Shown here piece after piece: positions 17,020 through 26,306 of a DNA stretch of 64,000 bases. Source of the stretch: PGYT01 sp963675055 (GTDB lineage Bacteria > Bacteroidota > Ignavibacteria > Ignavibacteriales > Melioribacteraceae); NCBI GenBank assembly GCA_963675055.2, contig CAXXJE010000002.1, positions 2,294,001 through 2,358,000 on the forward strand, given 5' to 3'. Numbering within the stretch: position 1 is the stretch's first letter; each line of letters opens with the position of its first letter. The position numbers and the translations under genes are program-made. Below the pieces are notes generated by a model, which searched no databases, was not told the DNA's origin, and saw nothing but the letters and a program-made list of their open reading frames with translations.

Positions 17020-18465
17020 ATGAGCGAAGAAATGAAGGTTATTGAGGATTTAAATGAATCCGAATATAAGTGGGGTTTCGTCACGGATATTGAGGCAGAT
17101 GAAGCGCCTAAAGGACTGAATGAAGAGATAGTTCGATTTATATCTGCTAAGAAAAATGAACCGGAGTGGATGACAGAATGGCGTTTGAAAGCTTACAGGC
17201 ACTGGCTTAAAATGGAAGAACCGGATTGGTCCAAGGTTAAATACCCACCGATAGATTTCCAGGATATCAGGTACTATTCGGCTCCCAAGAAAAAGCCGCA
17301 GCTCGAAAGTATGGATGATGTTGATCCTGAACTTGTAAAAACGTTTGAAAAACTGGGCATTCCGCTTGAAGAACAGAAAAGACTTTCCGGCGTTGCTGTC
17401 GATGCAGTGTTCGACTCTGTTTCAGTTACCACTACTTTTAAAGAGACTCTCGCGGAGAAGGGGATAATTTTCTGTTCGATCTCCGAAGCTGTTAAAGATC
17501 ATCCTGACCTTGTAAAAAAGTATCTAGGTTCGGTTGTACCGTACACTGATAACTATTTCGCAGCGTTAAATGCAGCGGTATTCAGCGACGGCTCGTTCGT
17601 TTTTATTCCAAAAGGCGTTCGCTGCCCGATGGAATTGTCGACATACTTCAGAATAAACGCGATGGATACGGGGCAGTTTGAACGCACTCTTATCATTGCT
17701 GAAGAAGAATCTTACGTGAGCTATCTTGAAGGCTGTACGGCTCCGATGCGTGATGAAAATCAGCTTCATGCCGCTGTTGTTGAACTTATTGCTCTCGATG
17801 ATGCCGAAATAAAATATTCAACGGTTCAAAATTGGTACCCCGGCGACAAAAACGGCAAAGGCGGTATTTACAACTTCGTAACGAAGCGCGGTGCCTGCAG
17901 GGGTAAGAATTCAAAAATATCATGGACACAGGTTGAAACCGGTTCGGCAATTACATGGAAATATCCGAGCTGCGTTTTGCAGGGTGATAATTCCGTAGGT
18001 GAGTTTTACTCGGTTGCCGTTACAAACAATCATCAGCAGGCAGATACCGGTACAAAGATGATCCACATCGGTAAGAACACGAAAAGTACAATTATTTCTA
18101 AAGGTATCTCCGCAGGTAAAAGCGATAACTCTTACCGCGGACTTGTTAAGGTAATGAAAAGTGCAGAAGGCGCGCGTAACTTTTCGCAGTGTGATTCAAT
18201 GCTGATGACCGATACTTGCGGAGCGCATACTTTCCCGTATATCGAGGTTGATAATGCAACTGCTCAGGTTGAGCATGAAGCCACGACATCAAAAGTTGGG
18301 GAAGACCAGATATTCTACCTGAACCAGAGAGGTATTGATACGGAAGATGCGATCAACCTGATTGTAAACGGATTTTGTAAGGAAGTATTTAACGAACTCC
18401 CGATGGAATTCGCGGTTGAGGCACAGAAGCTCCTGGCTATCAGTCTTGAAGGCAGTGTTGGTTAA
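17020..18465 (+). CDS. sufB: Fe-S cluster assembly scaffold SufB
   Basis: The 481-residue protein is SufB, the scaffold subunit of the SufBCD complex that builds [4Fe-4S] clusters in the cytoplasm. Recognisable blocks are GFVTDIEADEAPKGLNEEIVR, GVAVDAVFDSVSVTTTF, SYVSYLEGCTAPMRDENQLHAAVVELIA, VQNWYPGDKNGKGGIYNFVTKRGAC, and the conserved end QIFYLNQRGIDTEDAINLIVNGFCKEVFNELP. Length and cysteine positions match the family. It opens the suf operon (B-C-D-S-DUF59), with GGAT at eight bases from the ATG. Regulation by the Rrf2-type protein encoded at 22896 is plausible. Confidence 0.97.
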   Translation: MSEEMKVIEDLNESEYKWGFVTDIEADEAPKGLNEEIVRFISAKKNEPEWMTEWRLKAYRHWLKMEEPDWSKVKYPPIDFQDIRYYSAPKKKPQLESMDDVDPELVKTFEKLGIPLEEQKRLSGVAVDAVFDSVSVTTTFKETLAEKGIIFCSISEAVKDHPDLVKKYLGSVVPYTDNYFAALNAAVFSDGSFVFIPKGVRCPMELSTYFRINAMDTGQFERTLIIAEEESYVSYLEGCTAPMRDENQLHAAVVELIALDDAEIKYSTVQNWYPGDKNGKGGIYNFVTKRGACRGKNSKISWTQVETGSAITWKYPSCVLQGDNSVGEFYSVAVTNNHQQADTGTKMIHIGKNTKSTIISKGISAGKSDNSYRGLVKVMKSAEGARNFSQCDSMLMTDTCGAHTFPYIEVDNATAQVEHEATTSKVGEDQIFYLNQRGIDTEDAINLIVNGFCKEVFNELPMEFAVEAQKLLAISLEGSVG

Positions 18466-18528
18466 ATTCAAATAAAACAATAACAGAAGTAATTATAAAG
18501 TTTAGAAGAAAATAACGAAGGAAATAAA

Positions 18529-19293
18529 ATGATAAAGATAACAGATTTAAAATCGGAAATTGAAGGCAAACAAATCTTGAAGGGTTTGAACCTTGAAGTA
18601 AAAGCCGGGGAAGTCCACGCAATAATGGGACCGAACGGATCGGGTAAAAGTACTCTGGCAAATATTCTCGCCGGACATGAAGCGTATGATGTAACCGGAG
18701 GACATGTTGAGTTCGAAGGCAAGGATCTTCTCGATATGGCGCCGGAAGACAGGGCGCGCGAAGGATTGTTCCTTGCGTTCCAGTACCCGATTGAAATACC
18801 GGGTATTTCAAATTCAACATTCCTTAAAACTGCGATTAACGAAATCCGCAAGTATCAGGGAAAGGACGAAATAAGCGCTAAAGAGTTTCTCGAACTCATG
18901 CGAGAGAAAGCGGCTGTTCTCGGTATGAAAGATTCGCTTATTAACCGCGCGGTTAATGCCGGATTTTCAGGCGGTGAGAAGAAGCGTAATGAAATTTTAC
19001 AGCTTCTTATGTTGAATCCGAAACTTGCTTTACTTGATGAAACAGATTCAGGTCTGGATATTGATGCGCTTAAAACTGTTTCAACAGGTGTAAATGAATT
19101 CCGTGATGCAAACAATGCTGTAATAGTTGTAACGCATTATCAGAGACTGCTTAATTATATTGTCCCTGATTTTGTTCACGTTCTTTATAAAGGAAGAATA
19201 ATTAAATCAGGCGGCAAAGAACTGGCTCTTGAACTCGAAGAGAAAGGCTATGACTGGATTACTAATGAAAATGTTGAAGAAGTAACAGCATAG
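18529..19293 (+). CDS. sufC: Fe-S cluster assembly ATPase SufC
   Basis: The 254-residue ABC-type ATPase has Walker A GPNGSGKST at about 34-42, the Q-loop in LFLAFQYPIEIPGIS, the SufC-type signature FSGGEKKRNEILQ and a Walker B-like KLALLDETDSGLDIDALK. The switch histidine is in VVTHYQRLLNYI. The LDETDSGLD form is diagnostic of SufC rather than transport ATPases. It powers conformational change in SufBCD. It lies 63 bases after sufB and 12 bases before sufD. Confidence 0.97.
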   Translation: MIKITDLKSEIEGKQILKGLNLEVKAGEVHAIMGPNGSGKSTLANILAGHEAYDVTGGHVEFEGKDLLDMAPEDRAREGLFLAFQYPIEIPGISNSTFLKTAINEIRKYQGKDEISAKEFLELMREKAAVLGMKDSLINRAVNAGFSGGEKKRNEILQLLMLNPKLALLDETDSGLDIDALKTVSTGVNEFRDANNAVIVVTHYQRLLNYIVPDFVHVLYKGRIIKSGGKELALELEEKGYDWITNENVEEVTA

Positions 19294-19305
19294 GGGGATT
19301 GATTT

Positions 19306-20643
19306 ATGGCAGTTAAGAAAGAATTTGAACAGGCGAAGAACTGGTATGTTAACAGTTATCCGGATTTCAGAGGTAAACTAAACGGGCAGACTGACTCGTT
19401 TTACACCGAGCTTCGCAACAATGCGATAACCAAATTTGGTGAACTGGATTTTCCGACGACGAAAAACGAGCATTGGAAGTATACAAATGTATCTCCGCTG
19501 TTGAAGAATAATTTTGTCCCGGCATCTAATCTGCCGGCAGTAGCGGTTAACAAAGAAACGGTTGAAAGCAAACTCTTTACCGGGTTTGAATGCCACCTGA
19601 TGGTATTCGTGAATGGGGTATTTAACGAGGAGTTTTCGAATATTAAAGAGCTTACAAACGGTGTTACTGTTGACAGCTTTAATAATGTGCTGAAAAATAG
19701 ACCGGAGCTGATACAGGAGCACGTGAAGAGTTCTGATGAGTTCGTGACAGCATTCGATGCGCTGAACACAGCTTATGCCAGTGATGGTATCGTTGTGATT
19801 GTTCCTGATGGCAAAGTAGTTGATACGCCGGTACAGGCAGTATTCATTAACGGAGATAAAGATAACGCGGTGTTAAGTTCACCCAAAAACCTGATTGTTG
19901 TTGGTAAGAACGCACAGGCTACTGTTATCACAAGTTATAGCGGAACTTCGGAAAACTCTTATTTCTCGAATATTAATACTGAAGTTCATCTTGATGAAAA
20001 CGGAATTTTTGATTTGTATAAAATTCAGAACGAATCGAATACAGCTTACCACATTGAACATCTGGAAGCATATCAGGAAAAGCAAAGCGTGTTTAGTCAT
20101 CATAACTTTTCATTCGGAGGCGGACTCGTTCGCAACGATATAAATGCCGCGATGAATGACGAGTTCATCGAGACAAATTATTTCGGTCTTTATCTCGGGA
20201 ATGAAAAACAGCATATCGATAACCACACATTCATGGATCATGCGAAACCAAATTGTGAAAGCAATGAATTGTATAAAGGAATTCTTGATGACAATTCACG
20301 TGGTGTATTCAACGGGAGAATACTTGTTCGTAAGGATGCACAGAAGACCAATGCTTACCAATCGAACAAAGCGGTACTGCTTACAAAGACCGCCAAGATA
20401 GATACGAAACCAGAGCTTGAAATTTACGCTGACGATGTTAAGTGTTCGCACGGCGCTACTGTCGGCAGACTTGATGACACTGCATATTTCTATATTCGTT
20501 CCCGCGGTGTACCCGCCGATCTGGCAAAGTCAATGCTGATTCGTGCTTTCGCCGATGACGTTGTTGAGAAAGTGAAAATTGAACCACTCAGGGATCAGGT
20601 AAATCATTTAATTTTCGAACATCTGCATAGAGTAGAGATTTAA
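19306..20643 (+). CDS. sufD: Fe-S cluster assembly protein SufD
   Basis: The 445-residue protein is SufD, partner of SufB. It has the N-terminal helical region with FPTTKNEHWKYTNVSPLL, the right-handed beta-helix middle, and the conserved C-terminal block LYKGILDDNSRGVFNGRILVRKDAQKTNAYQSNKAVLL, then ADDVKCSHGATVGRLDDTAYFYIRSRGVP, containing the catalytic-pathway histidine in CSHGATVG. Its stop codon TAA ends at 20643, and the last A is also the first base of the sufS ATG, so the two genes overlap by one base and are translationally coupled. Confidence 0.96.
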   Translation: MAVKKEFEQAKNWYVNSYPDFRGKLNGQTDSFYTELRNNAITKFGELDFPTTKNEHWKYTNVSPLLKNNFVPASNLPAVAVNKETVESKLFTGFECHLMVFVNGVFNEEFSNIKELTNGVTVDSFNNVLKNRPELIQEHVKSSDEFVTAFDALNTAYASDGIVVIVPDGKVVDTPVQAVFINGDKDNAVLSSPKNLIVVGKNAQATVITSYSGTSENSYFSNINTEVHLDENGIFDLYKIQNESNTAYHIEHLEAYQEKQSVFSHHNFSFGGGLVRNDINAAMNDEFIETNYFGLYLGNEKQHIDNHTFMDHAKPNCESNELYKGILDDNSRGVFNGRILVRKDAQKTNAYQSNKAVLLTKTAKIDTKPELEIYADDVKCSHGATVGRLDDTAYFYIRSRGVPADLAKSMLIRAFADDVVEKVKIEPLRDQVNHLIFEHLHRVEI

Positions 20644-21920
20644 TGCAAAATGAAACGGAAGTTGTAAAAACAGCCAAGCAGGCAAGAGTATTCAGGGATT
20701 TCAACATTGATGAGATCAGGAACGATTTCCCGATACTTAAAAGAACCGTTAATGGTAAGCAGCTTGTTTATCTCGATAATGCTGCAACCACTCAGAAACC
20801 GCAAAGTGTTATTGACGCGGTTACACATTACTACACTTACGACAATGCAAATATCCACCGGGGCTTGCATTTTTTGAGTGAGGTTGCGACAGAGTCTTAT
20901 GAAAAGGCGCGGTTAAAAGTTAAGGAATACATAAACGCTTTAAGTGTTTCCGAGATTATTTTTGTGAGAGGAGCTACCGAAGCAATTAATCTTCTGGCCA
21001 ATACGATGTGCCGTGCCGGTATTTTCAATAAAGGAGATGAGATAATAGTATCTCAAATGGAACATCATGCCAATATCGTTCCCTGGCAATTGATGTGTAA
21101 AAGAAAAGGCGCTAAACTTCGTGTAATCCCGATTGATGATAACGGGGATATTATCTTCGAAGAGTATCTTAAGCTTTTCAACGAGGAAAACGAAACTTGT
21201 CTCGGTTGTACATACTTCCAATTCACTTGGTACAATTAACCCGGTTGAAGAGATAATAAAAACAGCTCACAGTAATGGCGTACCTGTGTTAATCGACGGT
21301 TCCCAGGCAGTTCAGCATCAGCCTGTGGATGTGCAGGAACTCAACTGCGATTATTATGTTTTTTCAGGTCATAAAATGTACGGTCCAACCGGTATCGGTG
21401 TCCTATACGGTAAAACTGAAAAGCTAGAAAAACTTCCACCTTACCAGGGAGGCGGGAGATATGATTCGTACGGTTACTTTCGAAGAAACTACCTTCGATG
21501 ACCTTCCGAATAAATTTGAAGCTGGCACTCCCAACATTGCCGGGGGAATAGGACTTGGAGTTGCTATCGATTATATCAAGTCGTTCGACTTCAAAGACTT
21601 AATGAAACACGAAGATGAATTATTAGCATATGCGACGGAAAGATTGCTTGAAATTCCGGGATTAAGAATAATCGGTACCGCAAAGAAGAAATCATCGGTT
21701 TGCATCGTTTGTTATTGACGGCATCCACCCTTATGATATCGGAACTATAATCGATACCGACGGCATCGCGCTTAGGACCGGTCATCATTGTACTCAGCCT
21801 ATCATGCAGAGATATAATTTGCCTGCAACTGCTAGAGCTTCGTTTTCATTTTATAATACTAAAGAGGAAGTTGATAAACTTATCAACGGGTTAAACAAAG
21901 TTATAAATATGTTTAAATAA
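20643..21920 (+). CDS. sufS: Cysteine desulfurase SufS, interrupted by three +1 frameshifts
   Basis: The complete SufS sequence is present but spread over three frames. MQNETEVV to LKLFNE is in the first, KTKLVSVVHTSNSLGTINPVEE to PPYQGGG in the second, MIRTVTFEETTFDDLPNKFEAGTPNI to AKKKSS in the third, and ASFVIDGIHPYDIG to the stop is back in the first. Removing one G at about 21185, one G at 21454-21456 and one T at 21699-21701 restores a 424-residue protein, close to the normal SufS length. PLP lysine is in FSGHKMYGPTGIG and the catalytic cysteine in RTGHHCTQP. The enzyme moves sulfur from cysteine to SufBCD. Because all three are one-base insertions next to an identical base in an essential gene, I favour sequence error over decay. 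Confidence 0.85.
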
Positions 21921-21932
21921 AACCGGTAGAAA

Positions 21933-22248
21933 ATGATCGACAAAGGATTTGTTGAACAGGAAGTTATTCAGGTACTCAAAACGGTCTTTGATCCCGAGAT
22001 ACCTGTAGACATTTGGGAATTAGGTTTGATATTCGATGTTTAAAGTCAGCGAAGACGGGGATGTTTATATTAAAATGACTTTAACCTCGCCGGCTTGTCC
22101 GGTTGCGGGAAGTCTTCCTCCCGAAGTGAAGGAAAGAGTTCAAAGTATCAAAGAAGTTAAAGATGTAGTTGTAGACCTCGTTTGGGATCCCCCATGGGAT
22201 AAAGACATGATGAGCGAGGAAGCAAAACTTGAATTAGGTTTTTTATAG
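21933..22248 (+). CDS. DUF59/MIP18-family Fe-S assembly protein (SufT-like), one frameshift
   Basis: Reading starts at ATG 21933 (MIDKGFVEQEVIQVLKTVFD, then PEIPVDIWELGLIFDV) and hits TAA at 22041. Dropping one T from the run 22039-22041 joins it to KVSEDGDVYIKMTLTSPACPVAG and on to EAKLELGFL, giving a normal DUF59 protein of about 104 residues. DPEIPVDIWELGLI and TSPACPVAGSLP (with the conserved cysteine) are the family signatures. SufT-like DUF59 proteins help Fe-S cluster maturation. It lies 12 bases after sufS. The insertion is the fourth of the same kind within about 860 bases. Confidence 0.82.
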
Positions 22249-22273
22249 TTAAAATAATCGGAAGGATATTTTC

Positions 22274-22810
22274 ATGTTTAATATACAATCTAGACCACCA
22301 ATATATGACCCGGAAGCGGTTCAGCCAATGCGCGACGAACTTGTTTACTGCGGATTTGAAGAACTTACGACACCGGAGAAAGTTGATGAAGTTTTCTCTA
22401 ATAAGAATGATGAATCGGTGCTGGTAATGATCAACTCGGTTTGCGGCTGTGCTGCGGGCAGTGCACGTCCGGGCGTTACGCAGGCTGTTCAGCATTCCGT
22501 TATTCCGGACAGACTTACAACTGTTTTCGCAGGACAGGACAGGGATGCAGTGGACTTGCTCAGACAAAAGTACCTGGGTGATTACCCACCGTCATCACCG
22601 TCAATCGCACTTGTTAAAAACGGTGAGGTTCTCTATATGATGCCTCGTCATCATATAGAAGGACGTTATCCTGATGAAATTGCTGCCGATCTGCAGAAAG
22701 CTTTCGAAGAACATGGAAGCAAGCTGGGTCCTTCAATACCTGAGGAGAAATATGCAAAGCTTGTACACGCAAGATCATGCGGGTCCAAAATACCTTTGAA
22801 TGAAGAATAA
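22274..22810 (+). CDS. BrxA/BrxB-family bacilliredoxin
   Basis: The 178-residue protein matches the bacilliredoxin (DUF1094, YphP/YqiW) family. MINSVCGCAAGSARPGV carries the CGC redox motif in place of a thioredoxin CxxC, and the strand TVFAGQDRDAVDLLRQ and the PPSSPSIALVKNGEVLYMMPRHHIEGR block follow. In Bacillus these remove bacillithiol from oxidised proteins. Here the C-terminal extension includes a further cysteine at about 172 (ARSCGSKIP). The gene is 25 bases after the DUF59 gene with GGAAGGA before its ATG, so it is probably in the suf transcript and links Fe-S assembly with thiol redox balance. Confidence 0.9.
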   Translation: MFNIQSRPPIYDPEAVQPMRDELVYCGFEELTTPEKVDEVFSNKNDESVLVMINSVCGCAAGSARPGVTQAVQHSVIPDRLTTVFAGQDRDAVDLLRQKYLGDYPPSSPSIALVKNGEVLYMMPRHHIEGRYPDEIAADLQKAFEEHGSKLGPSIPEEKYAKLVHARSCGSKIPLNEE

Positions 22811-22895
22811 AAGAATTGTTATTCGCGGGCTGATGAACTTTCATCGGCCTGTTGAATTTATATCACATTAAAATTGATAGTGAAAGAATAGATTA

Positions 22896-23366
22896 ATGAA
22901 ATTCAGTGCGCAGGAAGAATACGGCATCAGATGCCTGATTAGAATAGGTAAGTTTTATGATAACGGTGAATCCCCGACTATTTCGCAGATCAGCGGTGTT
23001 GAAGAGATTTCGCAGCACAATGTTGCCAAACTTCTCAGGGTATTACGACTCGGTGGAATTCTTGAAAGTGAACGGGGACATTCAGGCGGTTATACACTTT
23101 CCCGTTCTCCCGAAGAAATTAAAATCAGTGATGTACTCGATGTACTTGGAGGAAGACTGTTTGATGATGAATTCTGCCGTAATCATTCCGGGGAGGCTAT
23201 GATATGCACTCACTCCATCGACTGTTCTGTCCGTTCCCTCTGGAAGGTTATACAGGATGCAGTCGATAATGTCGTTCAGCAGTTAACTTTGAGAGATCTG
23301 CTGGGCAATGAGAATGAGTTATTCTCCAAGATGAACGAGTTCTTCCAGGAAAAACAAGCCGAATAG
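22896..23366 (+). CDS. Rrf2-family transcriptional regulator, putative Fe-S sensor
   Basis: The 156-residue protein has the Rrf2 winged helix: MKFSAQEEYGIRCLIRIGKFY, then ISQISGVEEISQHNVAKLLRVLRLGGILESERGHSGGY-type text with the recognition helix at about 40-58 and the wing ending in LSR. Three cysteines follow at about 94, 104 and 110 (in FCRNH, MICTHSI and DCSVRSL), spaced as in Rrf2 proteins that hold an Fe-S cluster. Placement right after suf suggests it senses Fe-S status and controls the suf operon, as IscR or SufR do. It is 85 bases from the bacilliredoxin gene and convergent with the next gene. Confidence 0.88.
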   Translation: MKFSAQEEYGIRCLIRIGKFYDNGESPTISQISGVEEISQHNVAKLLRVLRLGGILESERGHSGGYTLSRSPEEIKISDVLDVLGGRLFDDEFCRNHSGEAMICTHSIDCSVRSLWKVIQDAVDNVVQQLTLRDLLGNENELFSKMNEFFQEKQAE

Positions 23367-23396
23367 AACAATCGAAATCCATCAGTATACGCAGCT

Positions 23397-26237
23397 TTAA
23401 TTGCTCGCTTCATCAACAAGGTAAACAATAGACTTATAATTGATTCCGCTTTGTTCGGATAATCCGATCTCACATGTTCGGCTATTAGAGTAACCTTCAC
23501 TGCAATTATCAGGTAGTGAATCCTTCAGGGTGCTTAACGCAGATCTGTTTAACTCGGGGAAAGTGAAACCCCTGTCTCCGGCAAATCCGCAGCAGCCGAT
23601 GTTTTCAGGAACGGTAACTTCGTTTACACATGCTTCAGTGACAGTTTTGAATTTCTCTCCGAGTCCCATTTTTGTTGAACTGCATGTAACATGTATGGAA
23701 ACAGTTCTGTCGAGTTTTTTAATATCCAGTTTATCCAGCAGGTGATCGTGAATGAATTCAACCTGCTCATATATTTTTACATCTTTGTACTCACCATTGA
23801 GTCCGGCGATGTATTCTTTGGTTCGCTGCAGACATGGGCTCATATCAAATAGTATCGGATACTTTCCGTTTTCAGATGCGGCTTTAAGCGCTGAGATCAG
23901 CTCATCCGCCTTTTCATTACCCTGTTTTACGAAACCTTTACTATTGAATGCCATTCCGCAGCAGAGATTATTTATGTTATTCGGATAAATGATTTCGTAA
24001 CCGGCTTTGTTAAGAAGTCTTTCTGTAACATCCGGGATGGAATCTTTTGTGTTATAATCCTCTGCAATTCCCATACTCCTCGTAATACAACTGGGGAAAT
24101 AAACGACTTTCAGATTCCCTGTTGAAAGAGCGTTTCCGTTTTTATTAATCCCGGAAGCACCTTTAGGCAGATACTTTGTATAAACGGGAGATTTATTAAA
24201 ACTTATCTTATTCAGTACTCCCGAAATACCTGTGAGAGTTGAATTGCCTAATATCTTTTTTATTCCATAAACACTGTTCAATATAATTCTCATCGATGAT
24301 GTAACGAGATTCATATTATGAGCAAGGAAGGAGGCAATGGCGCTGGCAGAAGGCGATACTTTCGATGCCCGAAGTTCCTTGATTAGTTTTCCGGTATCTA
24401 TATCAACCGGACAACTTAATGCGCATAAACCGTCTGTAGCACAGGTCTCGTCACCGTAATAATTATATTGTTCAGCAAGTCTGTTAGCGGCTCCGAAGTC
24501 TCTGCCGCTGTTTCTTAATCTTTGAATTTCACGCCAAGAAACTATTCGCTGTCGGGGAGTTATAGTAACATCTTTCGACGGACAATTAATTTCGCAGAAT
24601 CCGCATTCGATGCATTTGTCAATTATCTCGTTGGCAATCGGAAGCGGCTTGAGATTCTTAAGGTGGACTTTCGGATCGTCGTTAATCAGAACGCCCGGAT
24701 TAAGAATATTATTCGGATCGAAAATATCCTTTATCCGTTTCATGATATTGTAAGCTTCATCGCCCCACTCATAATGTACGAACGGAGCCATGTTTCGTCC
24801 TGTTCCGTGTTCGGCCTTCAGGGAACCATCGTATTTGTCAACAACAAGTATGGCAATGTCGTTCATGAAACTGTTATACTTAGCAATCTCGGCAGACGAA
24901 CTGAAATCAGGAGTGAAAACAAAGTGAAGATTTCCAGCTAAAGCATGACCCCAGATTATGGTATTTTTATAACCGTATTTTCCGAACAATGCCTGAAGAT
25001 CCAGAGCTGCATCAGCCAGCTTTTCGGTAGGGAAGTTTACATCCTCAATAATAACGCTGCTACCGGGATTTCTATCCTTGCATACGGACGGGAAAAGTCC
25101 CTTGCGAACATCCCAGAGTTTCTTAAACTCCTTCGGATCGGATGTAAATTCAACCGGAACAATTACATCCAGTTCTTTAATTGATTCCGTGATGTTTATT
25201 ATGTTTTTGTTTAATTCATCGGAATTATTACCTGAAGTCTCAATCAGTAAAGCAGCAGCATCTGCATCGAGTCCTTTCAAATATGAAGGCATACCTGGTT
25301 TGTCCTCAACGGACTTTAAAGCCGCTCGATCCATTATTTCGGCAGCATCTACAGGCTGTTCGTTGAATATAGGAATCGCGCTGCACGCAGTCCTAATATC
25401 CTTGAAGATTATTAAGGCGGATGCTTTATGTGGAAGATTATCGACAGTGTTCAGAGTTATATTTGATATGAATCCAAGCGTACCCTCCGAGCCTATCATC
25501 AAATGACTGATGATTTCAAACGGATCCTGATAATCAATCAGCGAGTTAAGACCGTACCCGGTGGTATTCTTTATCGCGTATTTCTTTTTAATCCTGTTAT
25601 GCAGATCATCGTTTTGTTTTATCTCTTCCGATAGTCCGAACAGTTTTTCAATCAACTCGGGATGCGATTTACTGAACTGTTTTCTACTCTCCTCATCCCC
25701 GGTATCGAGCAGGGTTCCGTCAGCAAATATAATTCGCATCGACTTGAGGGTATTATAAATGTTTTGCTTAGTGCCGCTGGTCATTCCGCTGGCATTGTTT
25801 GCCGCAATACCTGAGATCTTGCAGGAGTTAATTGAAGCAGGATCAGGGCCCATCTTTTTATTAAGTCTTGCAAGCCTTGCATTTGCGTGAGCACCGATTA
25901 CACCGGGATCAAGAGAAATCGTATTGTCTTCCTCATTAATACTTATACCGTTCCAGCTGTTATCGAGGAGTACCAGAACTGAATCTGTAATAGCTTGTCC
26001 GGACAGACTTGTTCCGGCGGCTCTGAATGTTACCGGAATATCAAGTATTGAAGCATCCATAATAACTTTGGAAACTTCTTCGTCGTTTTTTACTTTGATC
26101 ACAACTTCGGGAATTAGCCTGTAAAAACTGGCGTCAGTACCGAAAGCGAGTTTACGCAGATCATCCGTTATAATTCTTTCGTCCGGAATATATTTCGAGA
26201 CGGCATCATAAAACTTGTTATAATTTTTAATATTCAT
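23397..26237 (-). CDS. FAD-linked oxidase plus Fe-S/CCG-domain oxidoreductase (GlcD-GlcF-like fusion)
   Basis: The 946-residue protein fuses a PCMH-type FAD domain (about 18-265, with FRAAGTSLSGQAITDSVLV and MIGSEGTLGFISNITL), an FAD-oxidase C-terminal domain (to about 530, with VIWGHALAGNLHFVFTP and KAEHGTGRNMAPFV), two ferredoxin-like [4Fe-4S] motifs (CIECGFCEINCPS at about 547-559, and CATDGLCALSCPV) and a CCG domain with two CCG motifs (LCCGMAFNSKG and GCCGFAGDRGF). This is the YdiJ/Dld-II type of D-2-hydroxyacid dehydrogenase, oxidising D-lactate or D-2-hydroxyglutarate and passing electrons to quinone or another carrier. It has no signal peptide. It is convergent with the Rrf2 gene; the upstream gene on the same strand is pepP-like, 69 bases away. 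Confidence 0.88.
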   Translation of the reverse strand: MNIKNYNKFYDAVSKYIPDERIITDDLRKLAFGTDASFYRLIPEVVIKVKNDEEVSKVIMDASILDIPVTFRAAGTSLSGQAITDSVLVLLDNSWNGISINEEDNTISLDPGVIGAHANARLARLNKKMGPDPASINSCKISGIAANNASGMTSGTKQNIYNTLKSMRIIFADGTLLDTGDEESRKQFSKSHPELIEKLFGLSEEIKQNDDLHNRIKKKYAIKNTTGYGLNSLIDYQDPFEIISHLMIGSEGTLGFISNITLNTVDNLPHKASALIIFKDIRTACSAIPIFNEQPVDAAEIMDRAALKSVEDKPGMPSYLKGLDADAAALLIETSGNNSDELNKNIINITESIKELDVIVPVEFTSDPKEFKKLWDVRKGLFPSVCKDRNPGSSVIIEDVNFPTEKLADAALDLQALFGKYGYKNTIIWGHALAGNLHFVFTPDFSSSAEIAKYNSFMNDIAILVVDKYDGSLKAEHGTGRNMAPFVHYEWGDEAYNIMKRIKDIFDPNNILNPGVLINDDPKVHLKNLKPLPIANEIIDKCIECGFCEINCPSKDVTITPRQRIVSWREIQRLRNSGRDFGAANRLAEQYNYYGDETCATDGLCALSCPVDIDTGKLIKELRASKVSPSASAIASFLAHNMNLVTSSMRIILNSVYGIKKILGNSTLTGISGVLNKISFNKSPVYTKYLPKGASGINKNGNALSTGNLKVVYFPSCITRSMGIAEDYNTKDSIPDVTERLLNKAGYEIIYPNNINNLCCGMAFNSKGFVKQGNEKADELISALKAASENGKYPILFDMSPCLQRTKEYIAGLNGEYKDVKIYEQVEFIHDHLLDKLDIKKLDRTVSIHVTCSSTKMGLGEKFKTVTEACVNEVTVPENIGCCGFAGDRGFTFPELNRSALSTLKDSLPDNCSEGYSNSRTCEIGLSEQSGINYKSIVYLVDEASN

Positions 26238-26306
26238 AATAAGAGAGTAATTATATCAGTAACTATTTAATTAATTAGCCTGCAATAGAACAGGACTAGA
26301 TATATA

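Noticed and set aside
24522..24941. 139-codon plus-strand frame
   Set aside because: It lies wholly inside the FAD/Fe-S oxidoreductase gene on the other strand, whose protein is fully explained by known domains.
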